Source of the DNA: Micromonospora echinospora
GTDB lineage: Bacteria; Actinomycetota; Actinomycetes; Mycobacteriales; Micromonosporaceae
Direction of reading: 5' to 3'
NCBI RefSeq assembly: GCF_014203425.1
Contig: NZ_JACHJC010000001.1
Location: forward strand, 1,426,001 to 1,490,000
Length of the DNA stretch: 64,000 nt
The notes under the pieces are model-generated. The model did not search any database and had not been told where the DNA came from. It saw only the letters and a program-made list of their open reading frames with translations. Both the position numbers and the translations under genes were made by a program. Shown here one piece after another: positions 26,894 to 36,233 of the stretch (the stretch's first letter is position 1; the number at the start of each line of letters is the position of its first letter).

Positions 26894-28948
26894 TCAGTTA
26901 CCGACCGGCGTGCCGGCGCCGGCACGCATTCCGTTCGGCGGGCCGGCCGGGGCCGGCACCGGAACCTCGTCGGTGATCACCGCGCCGGTGAACTGCGCCC
27001 GGTAGAGCCGGGCGTACGCGCCACCGGCGGCGACGAGCTGGTCGTGGGTGCCCTGCTCCACGATCCGGCCCTGCTCCATCATCAGGATCAGGTCGGCGTC
27101 GCGGATGGTGGAGAGCCGGTGCGCGATGACGAAGCTCGTCCGGTCCGAGCGCAGCGCCGCCATGGCGCGCTGGAGCAGCACCTCGGTGCGGGTGTCCACC
27201 GAGCTGGTCGCCTCGTCAAGGATCAGCAGCGACGGCTCGGCGAGGAACGCGCGGGCAATGGTGATGAGCTGCTTCTCCCCGGCGCTGACGTTGCTGCCCT
27301 CCTCGTCGATCACAGTGTCGTAGCCGTCGGGCAGGCTGCGCACGAACCGGTCGACGAACGTCGCCCGGGCGGCGGCGAGGATCTCCTCCTCGGTGGCGTC
27401 CGGACGCCCGTAGGCGATGTTGTCCCGGATGGTGCCGCCGAACAGCCAGGTGTCCTGGAGCACCATGCCGATCCGGCCGCGCAGGTCGTCGCGGCGCATC
27501 GTGGAGATGTCCACCCCGTCCAGCGTGATCCGGCCGGCGTCCAGCTCGTAGAACCGCATGACCAGATTGACAAGCGTGGTCTTGCCCGCGCCGGTGGGAC
27601 CGACGATGGCCACCGTGTGACCTGGTTCGGCGACCAGCGACAGGTCGTCGATGAGCGGCTTCTCCGGGTCGTACCGGAAGGAGACGTGCTCGAACTCGAC
27701 CCGCCCGTGCGGGTCGGCGATCCGCGCCGGCTCGTCCGGGTCTGGGCTCTGCTCGTCGGCGTCGAGCACCGCGAAGACCCGCTCGGCCGAGGCCACCCCG
27801 GACTGCAGCAGGTTGGCCATCGAGGCGACCTGGGTGAGCGGCTGGGTGAACTGCCGCGAGTACTGGATGAACGCCTGCACGTCACCGAGGCTCATCGAGC
27901 CGGACGCCACCCGCAGGCCGCCGACCACCGCGATCGCGACGTAGCTGAGATTCCCGATGAAGAACATCGCCGGCATGATGATCCCGGAGACGAACTGCGC
28001 GCCGAAGCTGGCCCGGAACAGCTCCTCGTTCTTGGCGTGGAAGGCGGCCTCGACCTCCTTCTGCCGGCCGAAGACCTTGACCAGCTCGTGCCCGGTGTAC
28101 GCCTCCTCGATCTGGCCGTTCAGCTCGCCGGTGTGCTTCCACTGCGCGATGAACTTGCCCTGCGACCGCTTCGCGATCTGGCTGGTGACCACCACCGACA
28201 GCGGCACCGCGACCAGCGCGACCAGCGCCAGCAACGGCGAGATCCAGAACATCATCCCGAGTACGCCGACGACGGTGAGCAGCGACGTGAGCAGCTGGCT
28301 CAGCGTCTGCTGGAGCGTCTGCGACACGTTGTCGATGTCGTTCGTGACCCGGCTCAGCAGCTCACCCCGGGGCTGCTTGTCGAAGTACGGCAGCGGCAGC
28401 CGGTTGAGCTTGTCCTCCACGTCGGCGCGCAGCTTCAGCACGGTGCGCTGCACCACCCCGTTGAGCACCCAGCCCTGCGCCCACTGCAGGATGCTCGCGC
28501 CGATGTAGAGCACCACCGCGAACGCCAGCACCCGGCCCAGCGCGGAGAAGTCGATCCCGGTGCCGGGGATCACGTCCATCCGGGCCAGCATGTCGGCGAA
28601 GTTGCCGTTTCCCTCGGCGCGGGCCGCCTCCGCCGCCGCCTCGGTCGTGGTGCCGGCCGGCAGCTGACGGCCGATCACCCCGCTGAAGATGATGTCGGTG
28701 GCGTGGCCGAGCACCTTCGGCCCGACGACGCTGAGCCCGACGCTGCCCAGGGCCAGCGCGAGCACGCCGGTGAGCTGGGGCCGGTACGGTCGCAGCCGCC
28801 CCAGCAGACGGCGTGCCGACGGCCCGAAGTTCATCGCCTTCTCGGCCGGCATGCCCATGTTCATGTGCGGCGGCCCACCGCCCGGCCGGCGTCCGGCCGG
28901 AGGTAGCCGTGTGGGTTCGTTCTTCTGCTGCGGAACCGACGAGGTCAT
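26894..28948 (-). CDS. ABC exporter half-transporter (type IV fold), second subunit
   Basis: The 684-aa protein has a hydrophilic N-terminal tail with PPHMNMGMPAEKAMNFG, six membrane helices over about 60-370 and a C-terminal ATPase: Walker A GPTGAGKTT, an unusual signature VSAGEKQ in place of LSGGQ, and Walker B LLILDEATSSVD. It follows the first ABC gene with an ATGA overlap, so the two most likely form a heterodimeric multidrug- or lipid-exporter with one canonical and one divergent signature site. The MarR gene at the head of the operon suggests induction by a drug-like compound. Confidence 0.9.
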   Translation of the reverse strand: MTSSVPQQKNEPTRLPPAGRRPGGGPPHMNMGMPAEKAMNFGPSARRLLGRLRPYRPQLTGVLALALGSVGLSVVGPKVLGHATDIIFSGVIGRQLPAGTTTEAAAEAARAEGNGNFADMLARMDVIPGTGIDFSALGRVLAFAVVLYIGASILQWAQGWVLNGVVQRTVLKLRADVEDKLNRLPLPYFDKQPRGELLSRVTNDIDNVSQTLQQTLSQLLTSLLTVVGVLGMMFWISPLLALVALVAVPLSVVVTSQIAKRSQGKFIAQWKHTGELNGQIEEAYTGHELVKVFGRQKEVEAAFHAKNEELFRASFGAQFVSGIIMPAMFFIGNLSYVAIAVVGGLRVASGSMSLGDVQAFIQYSRQFTQPLTQVASMANLLQSGVASAERVFAVLDADEQSPDPDEPARIADPHGRVEFEHVSFRYDPEKPLIDDLSLVAEPGHTVAIVGPTGAGKTTLVNLVMRFYELDAGRITLDGVDISTMRRDDLRGRIGMVLQDTWLFGGTIRDNIAYGRPDATEEEILAAARATFVDRFVRSLPDGYDTVIDEEGSNVSAGEKQLITIARAFLAEPSLLILDEATSSVDTRTEVLLQRAMAALRSDRTSFVIAHRLSTIRDADLILMMEQGRIVEQGTHDQLVAAGGAYARLYRAQFTGAVITDEVPVPAPAGPPNGMRAGAGTPVGN

Positions 28949-30678
28949 GCGGCCACCTCCGCCGTCTGCTGCGACGCCACGATCTCGGCGTACGTGGGAC
29001 AGCTCTCCAGCAGTTCCTCGTGTCGTCCCATCCCGACGACACCCCCGTCCTCGAGCACGATGATCTGGTCGGCGTCGACGATCGTGGAGACCCGCTGGGC
29101 CACGATCACCACCGCCGCGTCCGCGGTGACCGGCTTGAGGGCGGCCCGCAGCCGGGCGTCCGTGCCGAGGTCGAGCGCGGAGAAGGAGTCGTCGAAGAGA
29201 TAGATCTCCGGTTTGCGGACGAGCGCGCGGGCGATCGCCAGGCGTTGCCGCTGGCCGCCGGAGACGTTCGTGCCGCCCTGCGCGATCGGCGCGTCCAGCC
29301 CGCCCGCCATGTCGGCAACGAAGTCGCGCGCCTGGGCGATCTCCAGGGCGGCCCACAGGTCGGCGTCGGTGGCGTCGGGGTTGCCGTAGCGCAGGTTGCT
29401 GGCGACGGTGCCGCTGAACAGGTACGGCCGCTGGGGCACCAGCCCGATCCGCCGCCACAGCTCCTCCGGGGCGAGTTCCCGGACGTCCACGCCGTCGACC
29501 AGGACGGCGCCGGCGGTGGGGTCGACCAGGCGGGGGATCAGCGTCAGCAGCGTGGTCTTGCCGGCGCCGGTGGAGCCGATGATCGCCGTGGTCCGGCCCG
29601 GTTCGGCGCGGAACGAGATGTCGTGCAGGACCGGCGCGCTCGCGCCCGGGTACTGGAATCCGGCGCCGCGCAGCTCCAGCTCGCCGTGGCCGGTGACCTC
29701 GGTGACCGGGTCGGGCGCCGGCACCACCGACGAGTCGGTGTCCAGCACCTCTTCGATGCGTTCGGCGCAGACCGCGGCCCGGGGCACCATCATCAGCATG
29801 AAGGTGGCCATCATGACCGCCATCAGGATCTGCATCAGGTACTGCAGGAACGCGGTCAGCGCGCCGACCTGGATCTGGCCGGAGTCGACACGCGCCGCGC
29901 CGAACCAGAGCACCGCGACGCTGGAGACGTTCAGGACCAGCATCACGATCGGGAAGATCAGCGCCTGGAGCCGCCCGATCCGCAGGGCGGTGGCGGTCAG
30001 GTCGGTGTTCGCCACCCGGAAGCGGTCGGTCTCGTACGGCTCGCGGACGAAGGCCCGGACCACCCGGATGCCGGTGATCTGCTCGCGCAGCACCCGGTTG
30101 ACGGTGTCGATCCGGGTCTGCATGAGCCGGAAGCCCGGCACCATCCGGCGGATGATCAGGCCCAGCGCGACTGCGAGCACCGGTACGCAGACCAGCATCA
30201 GCCAGGAGAGCCCGACGTCCTCGCGCAGCGCCATCACCACGCCGCCGACGCTCATGATCGGCGCGGCGACCAGCATGGTGCAGCTCAGCAGCACCAGCAT
30301 CTGCACCTGCTGGACGTCGTTGGTGTTGCGGGTGATCAGGGACGGCGCGCCGAACCGGGCCACCTCGCGGGCGGAGAAGCTGTTCACCCGCCGGAAGATG
30401 GAACCGCGCACGTCGCGGCCGAAGCCCATCGCGGTCTTCGCCCCGAAGTAGACGGCGGCGATCGAGCAGGCGATCTGGAGCAGGCTGACCAGCAGCATCC
30501 AGCCGCCCGTACGCAGGATCTGGTCGGTGTCGCCGACGGCGACGCCGCGGTCGATGATGTCGGCGTTCAGGCTGGGCAGGTAGAGCGAGGCGATGGTGCC
30601 GACGAACTGGAACGCCACCACGGCGACCAGCCATCGTCGGTACGGGCGCAGGTGTGTGCGGAGCAGGCGGATCAACAC
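28945..30678 (-). CDS. ABC exporter half-transporter, first subunit
   Basis: The 577-aa protein starts MLIRLLRTHLRPYRRWLVAV, has six transmembrane helices to about residue 300 and an ATPase with Walker A GSTGAGKTT, signature NVSGGQRQR and FDDSFSALD in place of the usual Walker B LDEATS. The catalytic Glu after Walker B is therefore Asp, the usual sign of the degenerate site of heterodimeric exporters. The GTG start has GGGGAG 6 nt upstream and overlaps the MarR stop by 7 bp; the end overlaps the second ABC gene by ATGA. Confidence 0.92.
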   Translation of the reverse strand: MLIRLLRTHLRPYRRWLVAVVAFQFVGTIASLYLPSLNADIIDRGVAVGDTDQILRTGGWMLLVSLLQIACSIAAVYFGAKTAMGFGRDVRGSIFRRVNSFSAREVARFGAPSLITRNTNDVQQVQMLVLLSCTMLVAAPIMSVGGVVMALREDVGLSWLMLVCVPVLAVALGLIIRRMVPGFRLMQTRIDTVNRVLREQITGIRVVRAFVREPYETDRFRVANTDLTATALRIGRLQALIFPIVMLVLNVSSVAVLWFGAARVDSGQIQVGALTAFLQYLMQILMAVMMATFMLMMVPRAAVCAERIEEVLDTDSSVVPAPDPVTEVTGHGELELRGAGFQYPGASAPVLHDISFRAEPGRTTAIIGSTGAGKTTLLTLIPRLVDPTAGAVLVDGVDVRELAPEELWRRIGLVPQRPYLFSGTVASNLRYGNPDATDADLWAALEIAQARDFVADMAGGLDAPIAQGGTNVSGGQRQRLAIARALVRKPEIYLFDDSFSALDLGTDARLRAALKPVTADAAVVIVAQRVSTIVDADQIIVLEDGGVVGMGRHEELLESCPTYAEIVASQQTAEVAA

Positions 30679-31199
30679 GGATGGCTCCCCGTTGGCGGCT
30701 CGGTGTCGGACTCGCTGTCCCGGTTCAACCGACGGAGGTCCCCGTCGGACATGCCGGTGATGATTTCGATCAGGAACTCGCGGATCACCGCCCGTTTGTC
30801 CGGGTCGGCGTCGACAGACGTCAGTGGCCGATCGCTGTGGATCATGTCGATGATGGCGCGGGCGTGCTCGCCGCCCTTGTCGGTCAGGGCGAGCCGGACG
30901 GTGCGGCGGTCCTCGGGCGCGCGGCGTCTGCTGACGAAGCCGTCGCGTTCGAGGGTGTCCACGATGCCGGTGAGCGTGGCGGGCCGGACGAAGCACAGCT
31001 CGGCCATTTCTCGGTGGCTCGCGTCGCCGGAGCGGAGGAGGATCATCAGGACCCGCATGCCGGCGGACGTGAGCCCGTGGTGCTCGGCCAGGTAGCGCCC
31101 CCAGTGCTGCTCGACGACGTGACCGGCGATCGAGACCAGCCGGCCGAGTGGCGCGTGGTGCAGCGCGTCGGGAAAGCGTACGAGGGGCCCAGGATTCAC
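30672..31199 (-). CDS. MarR-family regulator of the ABC exporter operon
   Basis: The 175-aa protein shows the MarR winged helix (SAGMRVLMILLRSGDASHREMAELCFVRPATLTGIVDTLERDGFVSRRRAPEDRRTVRLALTDKG). I start at the GTG at 31199 because TAATCT is 7 nt before it and TTGGGC is 17 nt further up; a TTG at 31235 lies inside that promoter. It overlaps the first ABC gene by 7 bp and is co-transcribed with it, so it probably represses its own operon and releases on binding an exported ligand. Confidence 0.88.
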   Translation of the reverse strand: MNPGPLVRFPDALHHAPLGRLVSIAGHVVEQHWGRYLAEHHGLTSAGMRVLMILLRSGDASHREMAELCFVRPATLTGIVDTLERDGFVSRRRAPEDRRTVRLALTDKGGEHARAIIDMIHSDRPLTSVDADPDKRAVIREFLIEIITGMSDGDLRRLNRDSESDTEPPTGSHPC

Positions 31200-31206
31200 G
31201 GCTGTC

Positions 31207-31240
31207 AGATTAGCCCCCGAACCATCAGGGCCCAAACTAA
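31207..31240 (-). promoter_or_regulatory. Leaderless promoter of the MarR-ABC operon
   Basis: Reading the minus strand, TTGGGC (31230-31235), 17 nt, TAATCT (31207-31212), 7 nt, GTG. Flanking ATTAG and CTAAT copies form a widely spaced inverted repeat spanning the core promoter, a possible MarR site. Confidence 0.5.
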
Positions 31241-31255
31241 TTTCTGAGAAGCTCC

Positions 31256-31771
31256 TCAGCCACGTTCGGGGCGCGCCCGGGACGGCTCGTCCGGCGCGGT
31301 GGCGACGTAGTCCCGCATGACGTCGGTGACCTCGCGCAGGAACGCCGCGGTGGCCTCGGCCTGCTCGGGGGTGAGCCGGGAGACCGCCCGGTCGACGCCG
31401 ACGAGCAGCGGGCGCAGCGCCTCCAGCACCTCGCCGACGGCGCTCTCGGTCACCTGGAGGCTGAGCCGCCGCCTGTCGTACGGGTGCGGGGTCCGGGCGA
31501 CGTGACCGGCCTGCACGAGCCGGTCCACGAGCGTGGTCGCCGAGGCCGACCGGATGCCGAGCCGGTTGCCCAGCTCGACCGGGCCCAGCGGCTCCGGGCT
31601 GGAGACCAGGTGGTCGATGGCCGCGGCGTCGGTCGCGTTGAGGCCCAGGCGGCGGGCCAGTGCGGCCCGGGTGTCACCGGCGATCCGCAGCACGTCGCGC
31701 AGCGCTCGGGAGGCCTCGCTGCTGGGCGGCGCGGCCGGCGCGGTCTCCCCGGTTGACGGCACCCCCTCCAT
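31256..31771 (-). CDS. MarR-family regulator, divergent from the MFS pump
   Basis: The 171-aa protein has the MarR fold: helix bundle, winged helix (LGPVELGNRLGIRSASATTLVDRLVQAGHVARTPHPYDRRRLSLQVTE) and a long C-terminal helix. TAGCTT lies 6 nt before the ATG, so the message looks leaderless. The 57-bp gap to the oppositely oriented MFS gene contains strong inverted repeats built on CTAGC/TAGCTAGA, so this protein most likely represses both itself and the pump. Confidence 0.9.
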   Translation of the reverse strand: MEGVPSTGETAPAAPPSSEASRALRDVLRIAGDTRAALARRLGLNATDAAAIDHLVSSPEPLGPVELGNRLGIRSASATTLVDRLVQAGHVARTPHPYDRRRLSLQVTESAVGEVLEALRPLLVGVDRAVSRLTPEQAEATAAFLREVTDVMRDYVATAPDEPSRARPERG

Positions 31772-31777
31772 GGGATA

Positions 31778-31812
31778 AAGCTAGCAGCCCGGGTAGCTAG
31801 AGAATCTAGCTA
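31778..31812. promoter_or_regulatory. MarR operator and divergent promoters
   Basis: TAGCTAGA-GAA-TCTAGCTA (31794-31812) is a perfect 8-bp-arm palindrome, and a second CTAGC...GCTAG repeat lies beside it. The marR -10 (TAGCTT, minus strand) is at 31778-31783. The AT-rich TAGCTAG core stands out in this GC-rich DNA. Confidence 0.65.
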
Positions 31813-31828
31813 ATAGAGGGGGCCGCAC

Positions 31829-33445
31829 ATGCGCAGCGACGGACGGGGACGCTGGTTCGGGCTGCTCGCCCTCAGCCTCGGTGTCGCGATGATCATCGTG
31901 GACGCCACCATCGTGAACGTCGCGGTGCCGCAGATCATCCGGGACCTGGACATCACCTCCACCGACGCGCAGTGGGTGCAGGAGGCGTACACCCTGGTCT
32001 TCGCCGCGTTGCTGCTGGTCGCCGGCCGCTTCGCCGACCGGTCCGGGCGGCGGCGGATGTTCCTGGTCGGCGTCACCGTCTTCGTGGTCGCGAGCGTGCT
32101 CGCGGCGCTCGCCGGCTCCGGCGAGACGCTCATCGCCGCCCGGGTGCTCCAGGGCGTCGGCGGGGCGATGATGCTGCCCACCTCGCTTTCCCTGCTCAAC
32201 GCCAACTTCACCGGCCGGGAGAAGGGCATCGCGTTCGCCGTCTGGGGCTCCACCATCGGCGGCGCGGCGGCGCTCGGGCCCCTGCTCGGCGGCTGGCTCA
32301 CCACCACGTACTCCTGGCGGTGGGCCTTCGGCATCAACGTCCCGGTCAGCCTCGCCGTGATCGTGGCGACGCTGGTGCTCGTGGCCGAGTCCCGCGACGA
32401 CCGGGCCGAGCGCGGCCTGGACCTGCCCGGCGCGCTGCTCTCCGTGATCGGCATGACCGGCGTGGTCTTCGCGCTGATCGAGGGCCGCACCTACGGCTGG
32501 TGGGAACGGGAGCGGCCGTTCAGCCTGTTCGGGCTGGACTGGACCGCGTCGATCTCGCCGGTGCCGGTGGCCGCGCTCCTGGGGCTCGCCGCGCTCGGGC
32601 TCTTCCTGGCCCAGCAGGTACGCCGCAACCGGGCCGGCCGGCCGGCGCTGCTCGACCTGTCGCTGTTCGGCATCGGCTCGTTCCGCAACGGCATCCTGGC
32701 CGCCGGGATCGTCAGCCTGGGTGAGTTCGGCCTGCTGTTCGCGCTGCCGCTGTGGTTCCAGAACGTGCTCGGCTACAGCGCCTTCCGGACCGGCCTGGCG
32801 CTGCTGCCGCTCGCCGTCGGCAGCTTCCTGGCCAGCGGCCTCGGCGCGCCGCTCACCCAGCGCTGGGGCGCGGCCCGGGTGGTCCAGCTCGGTGTCGCCG
32901 CCGAACTGGTCGGCGTGGCCGGGCTCGGGTTCGTGGTCGCGCCGGACACCAGTTGGTGGGCGCCGGTGGGCTTCCTGTTCGTGTACGGCGTCGGCGTCGG
33001 CCTGGCCACCGCCCAGCTCACCGGCGTCTCCCTGTCCGAGGTGCCGGTGCGCCGCAGCGGCCAGGGCTCGGGCCTGCAGAGCACCGCCCGGCAGGTCGGC
33101 TCCGCGCTCGGCATCGCCGTGCTCGGCACCGTGCTCTTCGCCGGCCTCGGCGGGCTGCTCGGCGACCGCCTGGCCGACCAGCCCGGACTCGACCCGGCCC
33201 AGCGGGACCAGGTGGTGAGCGCGGTCAAGGAGAGCGCGGGCGCGGCGATCGGCGGGCTGGAGGCGGACCCGCGTACCGCGCCGATCGCCGAGGAGGCGAA
33301 GGCGGCGTTCTCCGACGCCACCCGGTACGCGGCGTTCGCCGGAGCCGGGTTCCTGCTGATCGGCCTGGTCGCCTGCCTTCGCCTGCCTTCGGTGCGGCCC
33401 GGGGACGCCGCGCCGCGTACCGAGACGGAGCCGGCCCGGGCCTGA
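31829..33445 (+). CDS. MFS drug:H+ antiporter, DHA2 (EmrB/QacA) family
   Basis: The 538-aa protein has about 14 membrane helices and the DHA2 signatures: DATIVNVAVPQI in helix 1, the loop motif GRFADRSGRRRMFLVGV, and the motif-C-like GGAAALGPLLGGWL in helix 5. It would export a drug or metabolite using the proton gradient. GAGGGGG is 6-12 nt before the ATG. A MarR gene with a shared operator lies divergently upstream. The final stretch holds one more helix and an Arg/Glu-rich tail. Substrate unknown. Confidence 0.92.
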   Translation: MRSDGRGRWFGLLALSLGVAMIIVDATIVNVAVPQIIRDLDITSTDAQWVQEAYTLVFAALLLVAGRFADRSGRRRMFLVGVTVFVVASVLAALAGSGETLIAARVLQGVGGAMMLPTSLSLLNANFTGREKGIAFAVWGSTIGGAAALGPLLGGWLTTTYSWRWAFGINVPVSLAVIVATLVLVAESRDDRAERGLDLPGALLSVIGMTGVVFALIEGRTYGWWERERPFSLFGLDWTASISPVPVAALLGLAALGLFLAQQVRRNRAGRPALLDLSLFGIGSFRNGILAAGIVSLGEFGLLFALPLWFQNVLGYSAFRTGLALLPLAVGSFLASGLGAPLTQRWGAARVVQLGVAAELVGVAGLGFVVAPDTSWWAPVGFLFVYGVGVGLATAQLTGVSLSEVPVRRSGQGSGLQSTARQVGSALGIAVLGTVLFAGLGGLLGDRLADQPGLDPAQRDQVVSAVKESAGAAIGGLEADPRTAPIAEEAKAAFSDATRYAAFAGAGFLLIGLVACLRLPSVRPGDAAPRTETEPARA

Positions 33446-33452
33446 GCGCTCT

Positions 33453-33492
33453 GGCCGGGCGGCGGCTCACCTGCGGGGGCCGCCGCCCGGCC
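33453..33492. terminator. Hairpin after the MFS gene
   Basis: A 14-bp perfect stem (GGCCGGGCGGCGGC / GCCGCCGCCCGGCC) with a 12-nt loop begins 8 nt after the stop. The following 70 bp to the convergent DoxX-like gene show nothing else clear. Confidence 0.65.
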
Positions 33493-33565
33493 CGAGCCTG
33501 TGAGGCGCGCCGCCGACCCGGCGTGCGGCTCACGCGGGAGGGGCGCCGCCGGCCTGGCGCGCGGC

Positions 33566-34009
33566 TCATCCGCCGAACGCGACCGCCAGCGCGGCGGCCA
33601 CGAAGACGACCTGAAGCGCCGTGCGGACGCCCAGCGGGGTCACCGGGCGGCCGGCGAGCGTGAGGCGGCGGCGCGCGGCCGACACGTTCGCCGGGAACAT
33701 GGCCAGCATCAGCAGCGCCAGCCCGGCCGCCGCCGCGCGCGCGGTGGCCGGGACCAGCAGCGCGAGCGCGCCGCCGAGTTCCAGCACGCCGGTCACCGTG
33801 ACCAGCAGTTCGGGCCGGGGCAGCGACGGCGGGACCATCGCGATCAGGTCCCTGCGCCGGGACGCGAAGTGGGCCACGCCGGTCAGCACGAACATCAGCG
33901 CCAGCCCGGCCCGCAGCGCGGGGTGCCATCCGTCCAGGGCCTCCACGCCGAGCAGGCCGGCGATCCGGGCCGACGCGGCGCCGGCGAGAAGTGCGATCAG
34001 GGGTGCCAT
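33566..34009 (-). CDS. DoxX-like small membrane protein
   Basis: The 147-aa protein has four hydrophobic segments with the DoxX-family pattern (ALRAGLALMFVLTGVAHFASRR, PELLVTVTGVLELGGALALL, AAAGLALLMLAMFPANV). Such proteins are linked to redox or membrane stress in actinobacteria, but the biochemical role is unclear. It is transcribed divergently from a TetR gene, and two palindromes fill the gap, so it is the likely target of that regulator. Confidence 0.82.
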   Translation of the reverse strand: MAPLIALLAGAASARIAGLLGVEALDGWHPALRAGLALMFVLTGVAHFASRRRDLIAMVPPSLPRPELLVTVTGVLELGGALALLVPATARAAAAGLALLMLAMFPANVSAARRRLTLAGRPVTPLGVRTALQVVFVAAALAVAFGG

Positions 34010-34025
34010 GGTCCGTCCCTCCGGC

Positions 34026-34089
34026 GGGCAATCTTGTCAGCGACAAGATTGCCCGCGCGAGTCGCATCTTGTCAATGACAAGTTAGGGT
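34026..34089. promoter_or_regulatory. Double TetR operator between DoxX-like and tetR genes
   Basis: Operator 1 is GGGCAATCTTGTC-AGC-GACAAGATTGCCC (34026-34054), a perfect 13-bp-arm palindrome. Operator 2 is CTTGTC-AAT-GACAAG (34068-34082). Centres are 35 bp apart and share the core CTTGTC-N3-GACAAG. Operator 2 ends just before TAGGGT (34084-34089), the -10 of the tetR gene, 6 nt from its ATG. Confidence 0.75.
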
Positions 34090-34095
34090 GGCGGC

Positions 34096-34635
34096 ATGGC
34101 CTCGTACCACCACGGCGACCTCCGCCGCGTCCTGCTGAGCACCGCGGCGGAGGCGATCGCCGAGACCGGGCCGGCCGCGCTGAGCCTGCGTGAGCTGGCC
34201 CGCCGCGCCGGGGTCTCGCACGCCGCGCCCGCACACCACTTCGGTGACAAGGCCGGGCTGCTCACCGCGCTCGCCACCGAGGGCTTCGACCTGCTCGCCG
34301 ACGCGCTCCGGCAGGCCGGCGACGACCTGCTCGACACCGGCGTGGCCTACGTCGGGTTCGCGGTACGACACCGGGCGCACTTCGACGTCATGTTCCGGCC
34401 CGAGCTGTACCGGGCCGACGACCCGGAGCTGATCGCCGCCCGGGCGCGGTCGGGCGAACTACTGCGCGACGGGGTGGCCCGGCGCACCGGGCGGGAGCCG
34501 GACTCCGACGCGCTGGCCGCCTGGTCGATCGTGCACGGCTTCGCCACGCTCTGGCTCGCCGGCGCGCTGCCGCCCCGGGTGGGCGACGACCCGGAGGCCG
34601 CCGCCCGCGAGGTGATCAGGCGACTCTTCGCCTGA
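34096..34635 (+). CDS. TetR/AcrR-family transcriptional regulator
   Basis: This 179-aa protein starts with the TetR DNA-binding domain (YHHGDLRRVLLSTAAEAIAETGPAALSLRELARRAGVSHAAPAHHFGDKAGLLTALA) and has an alpha-helical ligand-binding part typical of the WHG-type C-terminal domain (WSIVHGFATLWLAGALP). The ATG follows TAGGGT by 6 nt. Two near-identical palindromes directly upstream make repression of itself and of the divergent DoxX-like gene very likely. The inducer is unknown. Confidence 0.93.
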   Translation: MASYHHGDLRRVLLSTAAEAIAETGPAALSLRELARRAGVSHAAPAHHFGDKAGLLTALATEGFDLLADALRQAGDDLLDTGVAYVGFAVRHRAHFDVMFRPELYRADDPELIAARARSGELLRDGVARRTGREPDSDALAAWSIVHGFATLWLAGALPPRVGDDPEAAAREVIRRLFA

Positions 34636-34667
34636 GCCGGGCCGCGCAACGCCGGGCCGGGCCGGGC

Positions 34668-36233
<1,566 letters not shown>

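Noticed and set aside
26894..30634. Single 1246-codon ABC protein
   Set aside because: The upper part is out of frame with the first exporter gene; the real second gene starts at the ATG at 28948, overlapping by ATGA.
31199..31235. TTG start at 31235 for the MarR regulator of the ABC operon
   Set aside because: It falls on the -35 box of a good promoter whose -10 lies 7 nt from the GTG at 31199.
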